This document shows positions 33,201-41,600 of a stretch of DNA of 64,000 nucleotides, piece by piece. Under the pieces are notes generated by a model that was given only the letters and a program-made list of their open reading frames with translations, ran no database searches and was not told the origin of the DNA. Numbering within the stretch: the first letter of the stretch is position 1; every line of letters begins with the position of its first letter. Made by a program: the position numbers and the translations under genes. The stretch is from Leishmania mexicana MHOM/GT/2001/U1103 (Eukaryota > Euglenozoa > Kinetoplastea > Trypanosomatida > Trypanosomatidae), in the NCBI RefSeq assembly GCF_000234665.1, contig NC_018330.1:310001-374000 (forward strand), written 5' to 3'.

Positions 33201-34685
33201 GGTATCGAGATGGACGAAACCCCTGCGCAATCGCGCATTGGTGGCGCCCGTGACGCCTTTATCGGCTGCTTTTACTGTACCAGCAGCGTCACTGTTCTCT
33301 CCGGTTTGCTGAACTGCAGGGCGCCGCGCGCCAGTGGTCGCGGAGTATCAGCACTGGTACCATCGTCGCGGTGGATTGTGGGTGATACCCTTGGCAACGT
33401 GTATCAGCTCCAGCTGGAGCGAGACCCCCCTGGTGGTGTGGCCGCTCTGCTGGGCAACTCACGTGACATGCTGACCGCGGCGGGTGGCGGCACGAGGAGC
33501 GGCAACGCAGAGGCGCGAATGACCCGGGCCGCGGCAGAAAACATCCATGCGGAGCCGTGGGCTTGGTCGCTTCAGCGGTTGATCACGATGATGAACAGCG
33601 CCCCACCTGCTTCGGTGGTGGGAGCGATGCAGACGTCCGCTGTCAGCGATAGTGCTGATGAGGGTTGTCTGGACGGTGGCCGCACGGCGGCGAGCGAGGC
33701 TGTCGGCACCCTGACGTGGCCCGGATGGTCGTCGCACTCGCCGGAGGATTGGTTGGCGCCGGTGGATGTTTCGTCAGCGCTGCCGACGCTGCTGAGGCGC
33801 GCTGCGTCAGCGACCGGCGCCAGAGCGGATGCAGCCTCCGAATGGCGAAGCACAAATGACATGCCGCGGACGGCAATGCTGTCTCCCTCCGTCGGCGCTG
33901 AGGATCGAACGCTGCGGGCCGGCGACGCAAGTCCTCAGCCTTCGACCGCCGCCCCGTTTTGCTCAAGTCTTGTTAGCTTTCCGCCCGTGCAGTGGTCGTG
34001 TCTCCCTGATCTGCCTCAGGTGCAGCGGGTAAGTGCTGCTGCCGTTTCCAGCGCAACAGGCGTTGCCGCCGAGGATGTGACTGCGCGCGGTTCTGACGGG
34101 CCTGCTCACTTGGCATGGCTAGGCGGCATCGGACTCTCCTCTCCTCCCACAGCGCTGCCGTCTTTTGCGACCGGACCGCGCGCAAGCCGGAGCGTGTTGG
34201 AGCGCCAAGCTGCTGATGACGACGGAGGAGAGTTCGCGGCGGCGAAGAGTTTTCAGGTGCCACTGACGAGTCTCTTGACACTGTATGGTTCGCAGGAGGC
34301 GGGCATGGACAGCGGCACTCCAGAGAGCTTGAGTTGTAAGACGGCTGCGGTGAAGCTGCCAAGACGCGGGAAAACGAATCCCATTGTGCATTTTGAGGTG
34401 CCAGCCCTGCCACCGCCCAACCAGCTGCTGACGCAAGACGGCCACCAGCACCACCTCATCAACGCCGACGACGCCGACGAGGAAGACTACTTTGCCGTCC
34501 TGTACAAGGAAAGGCCACCAATGTTGCAGTCTCCGTGCGCCGGTGGCACAGAGGCAAGGCGTGCGTGGCTACTTCACCAGCAAGAGGTACTGAAGGAGGC
34601 GATGCGCGTGCAGCGGTACAACAAGCTGGCACGACGGGCGCTGGAGGCGTACCAGCGGCGCACGGCTACCGCGATGGGGCTCTGA
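22167..34685 (+). CDS. TEP1-like giant protein: TROVE, DUF4062, NACHT, WD40
   Basis: 4172 residues from ATG 22167. The N-terminus carries a TROVE region as in telomerase protein component 1: LALYVRHELHLR, then LPSDWLAVANF, MAKYDNEA..HRAKRR, LLGKRYP and RAGQRMHLP..TWETQLS. A vWA-like part follows at about 590-820. DUF4062 starts near residue 1251 with FFISSTFLDMNNERN and DLRWGIP, then GIIGARYGT. A NACHT-type NTPase has Walker A GCDGDGKS at 1765-1772 and a Walker B-like strand ending in Asp1900/Asp1903. WD-like repeats fill about 2400-3800, for example SGCARGLLYVWS, ASGSWDGVLVL and TAGEDRTLQAW. Disordered insertions and a polySer run explain the size; human TEP1 is about 2600 residues. In animals TEP1 binds vault RNA and telomerase RNA in RNPs. 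The same partners here are inference. The first ATG follows a C/T tract directly, so the exact start should be treated as provisional. Confidence 0.88.
24240..24268 (+). repeat. (AGC)n coding repeat, polySer
   Basis: About ten AGC triplets inside the TEP1-like gene encode a Ser run in the vWA-like part. Length variation between strains is likely, because triplet runs slip. Confidence 0.9.
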
Positions 34686-35568
34686 GAAGCTGAGCAAGTA
34701 CAGGGGGTCCCGTCACCAAAAAGCTGCGACAGGTACCAGCACCACATCATGCACAGGTGTGGGTGGGGGGTCATGGCACACGCACAGGCTCGCACGTAGG
34801 GATCGGGTCAGCAGAAGTCATGGAAGGCGCCGAAGGGCAATCTGCCAACCCGATGCATGCGGATGCGCGCCATCGGCACTGAGGGATCGGCGATGGCTCA
34901 CCCGACAGTGCCACCCATGAGGTCCCCGTGGTGGCATCCACACGGGACCCCCAGGTGCCCTATCAGGCTCCGACGGGGCAACAACGCGCTGCCCCAACGA
35001 GCAAGACCGACAGGGAGAAGAGACGAGCGCGATGGAAATGCAAAGTACTGCCAGTGCTGCGTCTCTGAGCAGGCAGCGCTGCGCTCATGTGCGCTGTTGA
35101 CACGTATACATATCATGGTCGCTGCCTTCTGATCGAGGGTATTTTGCATGGCGAGTCCGGCGATGAGAGGAGTCATACCCTCGCCCCTCTCGCGATCTTC
35201 TCCCCCTTTGGCTGGGCGCGTGTGCGCTTCTTGTTATGCGTAGGATGCCACCCACAGCAAGGCACGTGTGGTTTTCACGCGCCGACGTTACGAAGTCAGC
35301 AATAGAGGAGCCCCTCACCTCCCGGACCACTAGCCGGCATGCACGCCATCGACCACTTGCTCCTGCGCCCTTCCTCTCTCTCTCCGCCTATCCTTTCTTC
35401 TTCAACCCCCATCCCCGTCCCCCTCCCCCTCCCTCTCGATCTCGGTGTTTGTTCGATGTCGTGGGCGGCTGGCACACGCGCAACGGAAGCCAGTGGCTGC
35501 AGCACGGCACCGACAAGATCCGGAGGGAACAGGAAGAAGAGAACAGAGACGGCTGGAGGACCCGAGCA
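34686..35568 (+). other. Intergenic region, TEP1-like gene to dynein light chain
   Basis: No gene is supported. The first 400 bases are not pyrimidine-rich and look more like unique or degenerate repeat DNA. Then comes a C/T stretch at about 35360-35436, an AG at 35488-35489, and the start at 35569. The dynein frame is open upstream to 35236, but that part reads through the C/T tract and is not protein-like. Confidence 0.55.
35488..35489 (+). promoter_or_regulatory. Predicted trans-splice acceptor for the dynein light chain
   Basis: AG shortly after the 35360-35436 C/T stretch. An ATG at 35457 precedes it and would be lost, and ATG 35569 is the first one after it. Confidence 0.5.
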
Positions 35569-36960
35569 ATGGCGGTTCCAGAAGGCCGCAGCATCTACGA
35601 GGTCCTTGGCACCGTCCTCTACCGCACCATACCCGTCAACATGGACGACGCAAACGTGCAACGGCAGCAGCAGCGGGATGATTTCGACGTTCCTCTCGAC
35701 TACGACACGGCGCTGGCGCTGCGCGAGATCGATGACGCGGCCATGGCGGCGCGCTACCTAGCAACCAAAGCCAGGGGTGCCGCTCCCGCCACTGCTGGCG
35801 GCGCCGCATCGCATGATGGTTCCGTGGTGGCGGACAGGGTGTCTTCTGCAACAGCAACGCGTGTGTCGGTGGCCGCGACGTCTAAAGCGCCAGTGCCGCC
35901 TCAGCGATCCAGCACGCCGCCCTTCACGTCGGTGCGCCATGGCGGGTCCGGCAGCGGCGGAGGACAGCTGTCCGCTGCGAAGACGTTGCAGTGTGCTCTC
36001 AGAGGCGGAAGCTCGAGCGAGAATCCCTTGGTGACAAACTTCAGAAGCAGTCTAGAGGTTGCAGGGGGCCAGTGGAAAGCAAGTGAAGCTGTAGACATTG
36101 GAGCACAGAATGCCCATCTCGTTAGGGCCCGCATCAACGCTGCTGCGGTGAAGGCAGCCGGCAGTGGGACCGGCGTGGTGTCTGTTGCAGGGCGGTTGAC
36201 CCGTGATGACATCAGCGCGAGGACGGTGGCGCAGGCGATGGAGATTTTGTTCCCTCTAGAGGCGGCGGGCCACGGCGGTGGTAGCAGAGCGGAGTCCGCC
36301 AACGACGGCGAAGAAAGGGCGAGTGATGGCACCCCGACACCTCCGTTCTCCGCTTCCACGTCTCGGGTTCTTAGCGCAGCAACAGTCGCCGCGGCCAGAA
36401 GTGCCACCCATGCGCCGGTGATGTGGCGCAGAGCCGACGTGGCTCACCTGTCTCGCTTGGACGTAATTCTCCTCTACAGGCACCTTCAACACCGCTGCGC
36501 CCGCGAGTCAGCGCGCCCTCGGGGGGTGGTGTGCCCAAATCGGGAATGTATCTACAACGATGGCCTCCGGGAGTTAATCCGGCAAGTAACCCTCCTGTGC
36601 CCGGAGCGCGGCCTTCTGCTCGACGAGTTAGCCCGTAGCATGCGCCAAGCGATCGAGACATACGACGTACTGCTGGACAGCGCGAACCAGTATGCGGTGC
36701 GCAAGAGCACCGAGCGTGACCTGCATCAGCACCTGTTTGCGGAGAAGACAGATCTTGAGACGGAGGTGCGCCGTCGTGAGCATCGCGTCAACGAGTGGCG
36801 CGCCAAGTACGCCGGCCTTCAAAAACGCTTTCAAGAGCAGCAGGAGGCGGACAGGAAGCTGCACGCCGAGGAAATCGCCTACGCCAAGCGTGCCAACCAG
36901 CAACTCGTGAGCGAAATCAAGCGCCTCGCCTCGGAAGCGGGGAAGGCGAAAGGGGCCTGA
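35569..36960 (+). CDS. Axonemal inner-arm dynein light chain, DNALI1/p28 family
   Basis: 463 residues from ATG 35569. The C-terminal ~175 residues (about 285-460) match the DNALI1/p28 family: LSRLDVILLYRHLQHR, a Cys-containing turn with VCPNRECIYNDGLRELIRQV, CPERGLLLDELARSMRQ, YDVLLDSANQYAVRK, then a long coiled coil rich in Glu/Arg/Lys that ends in AKRANQQLVSEIKRL. The ELIRQVT..C.ERGLLL signature is the most diagnostic part. Family members attach to a subset of single-headed inner-arm dyneins and are needed for normal flagellar beating. About 200 extra N-terminal residues, Ala/Ser/Gly-rich and probably disordered, precede this domain; animal proteins are about 260-280 residues long. Trypanosomatids have a motile 9+2 flagellum, so the role fits. 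Confidence 0.92.
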   Translation: MAVPEGRSIYEVLGTVLYRTIPVNMDDANVQRQQQRDDFDVPLDYDTALALREIDDAAMAARYLATKARGAAPATAGGAASHDGSVVADRVSSATATRVSVAATSKAPVPPQRSSTPPFTSVRHGGSGSGGGQLSAAKTLQCALRGGSSSENPLVTNFRSSLEVAGGQWKASEAVDIGAQNAHLVRARINAAAVKAAGSGTGVVSVAGRLTRDDISARTVAQAMEILFPLEAAGHGGGSRAESANDGEERASDGTPTPPFSASTSRVLSAATVAAARSATHAPVMWRRADVAHLSRLDVILLYRHLQHRCARESARPRGVVCPNRECIYNDGLRELIRQVTLLCPERGLLLDELARSMRQAIETYDVLLDSANQYAVRKSTERDLHQHLFAEKTDLETEVRRREHRVNEWRAKYAGLQKRFQEQQEADRKLHAEEIAYAKRANQQLVSEIKRLASEAGKAKGA

Positions 36961-37250
36961 GGCGGCTGCTACATAGATGTCACGCCGGCGTGGCTTGGAC
37001 GTAGCGGATGGAGAGTGGGGTGTACGGCTGATCTGGATGTATACGACGCACAACACACACACACAGGTGTGTGTTTCGGGACTGTCTTGTGCTGCCTGTT
37101 TTCTTTGGTCTCTTTTCCGTTTCCGTTGTTTTCCCTCCTCCACTTAGTCTACGCATCATCGCTCGACTTTGCCGAGCTCGCTGGTGTGCGTGTGGATGTA
37201 TCTCTACGGGTTCGCCACAAGTCAGCGCCACCGCCGCCACCCACCCCATC

Positions 37251-37252
<2 letters not shown>

Positions 37253-37281
<29 letters not shown>
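37253..37281 (+). repeat. (TG)14 microsatellite
   Basis: About 29 bases of TG dinucleotides, 292 bases after the dynein light chain stop codon, so probably in its 3' UTR. Confidence 0.95.
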
Positions 37282-38174
37282 CGCTCCTTCCTCTTCCGCC
37301 GCCATGCGTGGAAAGGGAGCAAGAGCGAGAGGTGAACCGCAGAAGCGGCAGAGACGACGTGCATGTCCGTTGGTGTGCGATGTAATCTATGCGTTCGACT
37401 GCGGCTACAGCCGCTGCTGTTTGTCAAGTACTCCCAAAAAAAGAACGCATCACAGTAGCCTTTCTGCCAACTTAGTCGCAGCGACGAATGCCTTGCCGTG
37501 TCTGGGGAGAACGGTTCACGCAGACGTGCACATCCGTGGGGAGGAGAGGGGGGACGGGACGCACATACAACTGATCGTGCCTTGGGCATGGCGTCAATGT
37601 GCAAATGGCGCTGCAATGCCCTTCATGAACTTGTGCAGCAGCCCAGTACGTGTGCACTCTTGTCTTGGTATCCATGTGCGTCTGTGTACTTTCCCACCCG
37701 CCCGCCCACTCTCTTCACGGGTACTCCTTCGCCATTCGACGCACCACCACTACCCCTCTCTCCCCCTCCTACTTCTCTTCGTGTGGCGTCATGTTGGTGC
37801 GATCTCTATCTCCCTGCCCCACACACAAGCCCACGCTAGGCAGTCACAGCGCAGATCGTGGTCGAAGCAAGGGAAACCTTGACGAGGGACTCGCACGAAT
37901 CGACTCCGAAAGGCTACACAAGACGCTCTGCCGACACATCTCGCTCTTCCTTCTTTGGTGTTCCACTGCTATGCGCGGCAAGCCCTCCCCCTCCCCCCTC
38001 CCCTCCCTCGTCCTGCCCTCACCCCCTCTCCTCTACCAGCTGGACACCTTCCTTGGTGTGTTATACAGCTACACACACACACGCACGCGCACACATGGCG
38101 CCACCCTTTCATGTAAGCTAACTTTCTGACACACTGTGTATACCGTGAGCTTTCCGTGTCTCCGCGCATAGCAT

Positions 38175-38196
38175 CCTGCCTGCCTGCCTGCCTGCC
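38175..38196 (+). repeat. (CCTG)n tetranucleotide repeat
   Basis: Five full CCTG units plus a partial unit, in the intergenic region. Confidence 0.9.
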
Positions 38197-38642
38197 TTGT
38201 TCTTTCTCTTGTTCCTGGCTGCCTCCGGCACACACACACACACACTCCGCCTTGTGCATGTATACGAGCGGAGAGCGTCGATACCTTCTCCTCCTCACCA
38301 GCGTGGCTGCTTGCCTGCGCGTGTGTCCTCGTAAGTGTGTGTGTGTTCTCTGCCTCCGATCGTGTGCCCCCCCCCCTCTGTCTCTGTCTCTGTCTCGCTG
38401 TGCGTGCGCAGCAGGCCGCCAACTTCTTCTCTTTTCCCTCCTCCCCCCCCCCCAATTGCTCGCCCGTCTCTCGAGTGGCGCTCATGCGACGGGGCACGGC
38501 GTCACCACACCGGCACCCGCACCCGCACACGCGTCTATATGTATATGCATGCATACACATGGGTATGCACGCCCCGCATAAACTGAGCCTCTCCCTCACC
38601 CATCGTCTTCCCTTGTGCCGTCTCGTCACCTCTCCGCCGTGT

Positions 38643-38644
38643 AG
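38643..38644 (+). promoter_or_regulatory. Predicted trans-splice acceptor for the 38668 gene
   Basis: First AG after the 38603-38640 C/T-rich tract. The ATG at 38668 is the first start codon after it and gives a leader of about 23 nt. Confidence 0.6.
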
Positions 38645-38667
38645 GCGAATCAGCTCGCCAGAGTCGC

Positions 38668-41600
38668 ATGAGGTCCCCAACAGTGCAGACACAGTGGAGT
38701 GCTGCTGCCCGGCATGGCGAGCGCGACCGTGTGCTGTCGCCGAAGCGAGAGCAGGGAGGGCCCAGCACAGCACATGATGCCAAGGACACCGACCAGAATC
38801 AGCTCACCTCCGCTGCTATACCGGTGACATCGGCAATACAGCCTTCGCAGCTCTCTCTGAAAGAACCCAGCAGGCACCGCAGCACGTCCGCCCTACCGCA
38901 CTTGGAGTCGATACAGCGAAACGACGAATTAGGCGGGACGCATACACGGCGGCCAACGCCGTCTGCGCCTGCTGTGGCGGCAGCAACGACAGCGATACAG
39001 CCACCCCTCTCCTCTGTCGCCAGCGTTCACCACTCGGCCGCGAGCGTCTCTTCGAAAGCGCGGCAGGGGTGCTCACCCTCGTTTACCCGCCCCTCCAGCG
39101 CCGCGGCCAACTTCCGCGGCACAACGAACGGCTCCTCTGTACCGCACCCAGCCCTGAGGTCGCGCTCCATCTCGACTGTTCAGCAGCAGCAACTGCAGCA
39201 CCTCCGCACCTTGCCACGCCACGCCAGCAGCGCGCGGAGCAGCTCCTCGCATAGTCGACCGGCGTCGGCGGAGCCGCGGAAGGATTTCCCACAGATGATG
39301 ACATCCGGAAGTGCCGCGGCGCGTTCACAAGAGAGTGCGACGTCTGTGCCAAGCGGCAACGCACGCAGACTCTTCGTCAAGAATCCTATGACGGCTCCGC
39401 CCGTCGCCACCACGGCGCATATGCGCGCCTTCAGCAACAAGGCCCTCTATGTCCGTCCTCGGTCAGCGAGCCTCACGTGCATCTCCTTGCCAGACCCGGA
39501 CTCACCGCAGTCCAATCGAAACTTGATCCAGGTCCTGGCGGTTAGTCACAACAGTTCTCCGGCCGCGCGGGCATGGAGGGCGGGCATAGCAAGCAACAGC
39601 GCCATCAGAGGCCCCGAGTCGCTCTCGCAGAGTAACCAGCGTCACTTTTTACCTGGACCGCGGACCTGCGACGTCCCTGCGATGGATACACGAGAGCAGT
39701 TCGCCGTGGATGGCACGAGCGTAAAGGCTGCACAGCGCAGTCGTAGCTGTTCAGCATCGATGGTGCAGCGCCAGCAACCGCAACAGACCACAGCTGGCTC
39801 GTCACCGCGGGCAGGGCAGACGCACCCCCAAGGCACCCTCGCGGATGCAGCCAGCTCCGGCACACCGGGCCGCCAGCTCGATGAATCTGGCGCCGCCGAC
39901 AACGACGGCGGCCGTCACCGCTTCGTCGATAAACATCAGGCGTCTGAGAAACTGGCGATGGCCGTCCCCTTCACACCTCAAGCGGCTGCAGGGGTGGCTG
40001 GCATCGAGATTGGGCCCGCTGCGGGGGAGTGGAACCTACCGCGCATTCAGCAACGCATCCTTGCTGCGCGACTGCAAGCGGAGGTACACCAACACTTCAC
40101 CAGCGCGGTGGAGATACTCCTCGCCGTCCAAATAAGTCTCGATGTGGACTACCAAGAAGCCTCACAGGGTGGTGGTGGCCGCGAACCTGCCTCGGTCTTC
40201 TTGCTCACTCCAGCGCAGCGGGCGTACTACGCCGATCTCGTGGGGCGTGAGCTGCAGTACGTCACGTCTCTGTGGACGGCGAAGCTGCAGTTCATGGAGC
40301 CACCGACGGTCGCTGCCACGACGCCAGCTGTGAATCGGCTTCGAGGAACAGCAAGAAATATTGCCGGCTCCTACGCGGTGTCTTCTGACCCTACGACAGC
40401 AACGGAGGCGGCGGGGGCGGAAGGCAAAGGCGTGCGCCTCAGCAACGACAAGCCCAGCAGACGGCACTCCCGTGCAACGGCGCGCCTCATGTCGTCGTCA
40501 GGGCACTGCCTCTCACCCCCGACGCACGCGACCAACAGCACCGCCTCCAGCACGTCGCGTCCCGACTCTGCCACACCCGCTCACTCAGCCGTGGCCGTGA
40601 GTGTCACTTCGACGGACCATCCATTGCCCAAGATAGCATCGCGCAAGAGGGCCCCTGTCGAGTTTCACGAAATACCGGAGATGCAGCGTTGCGCTCATCG
40701 CTCGCGGCAGTTGCGTGACAGTGCCACGGATGACGTCAACGGTGATGGGTCAGAGGCGAGTCAGCTCAGCAGCATTCTCGTCGATACCAGCAATAGCAAG
40801 ATGGTGCCGTCCTCTCCGCTTACCTCCGCATTCAGTGAGGGCGGCATATCCGCTACTGGCATCCGCACGAGTGAACCGTCTCTTCGCGCGGTCCCAGAAA
40901 GCTCGGCACTCAACGGCACCACGGCGCCCTCACAGCCTTTCAGGCAACGTCCACCGTGTGATCAAAGGCGCAGCCGGCAGCCCATCCGTCGAAGTGCGTA
41001 CTTGATGGACGCTATCAGCACCGACTCGTCCGCTGCCAATGAGCTCTCCTCGGTCTGGGATGACGAGGTGCTTGGGTCGCAGCTGCACGGGCCCTTTGAG
41101 GATGCCGCGATCCAGCGCGTGCGGTGCCGCTCCATGCAGAGGAAGAGGCCATCTATCAACGAACCCCGAACCCCGATAGAAGCGAGATCCTCCTCCCACA
41201 GCAGCCGCCTCGGTCTCACAGCCGAGGGCAGCGATGGACGCAGGACGGGTCCCCGCGGCTCGCTCGTCGCGGAAACGTCCCCAGAGCACAGCAGCGACAG
41301 TAGCGGGCGGTGGGTCAGCGTACTCAGAGCCTGCCCGCCCGTTTGCCAGCTTTCACCATCGCAGCTGGCGGCATTGGCAGCCAAGTGTCACGCTGCAGGC
41401 GGCGCTGTGGCTTCTGCGCCGACATTGGAGCGCGAGACAGCCCCCACCGCCCTTCACAAAGCGGAAGACGCCGCCTCGTCGGTGTCGGCGCATGCGGGAT
41501 CGTCACACAGGCTGTCGTTGACCGCGTCGCCTGTTGTGTCCAACTGCTCCCCCCTGCATACGCCCAAGAAGCACCGCCCAGCCCACTCTGCTGTAACTGA

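Larger units (their letters stand above)
36961..38667 (+). other. Intergenic region before the 1740-residue gene
   Basis: No gene is supported. It has a (TG)n tract at about 37253-37281, C/T runs near 37985-38035, CA-rich DNA near 38070-38092, a (CCTG)n run at 38175-38196, a (CA)n run near 38228-38246, C-runs near 38369 and 38446, and the proximal C/T tract at about 38603-38640. Confidence 0.6.

Noticed and set aside
34800..35080. Mixed-composition block considered as a second retroposon remnant
   Set aside because: I see no repeated motif shared with 44041-44850 and no clear ends, so there is not enough to call it.
35236..35568. Upstream open extension of the dynein light chain frame
   Set aside because: It translates a C/T tract into a Pro/Ser run, and the predicted acceptor at 35488-35489 removes it.
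37390..37410. GTTCGACTGCGGCTAC, slightly like a tRNA T-arm
   Set aside because: There is no acceptor stem, D-arm or anticodon arm around it that would complete a tRNA.
38175..38196. Short tandem repeats considered as a CRISPR-like array
   Set aside because: It is a simple tetranucleotide run with no spacers, in a eukaryotic genome.
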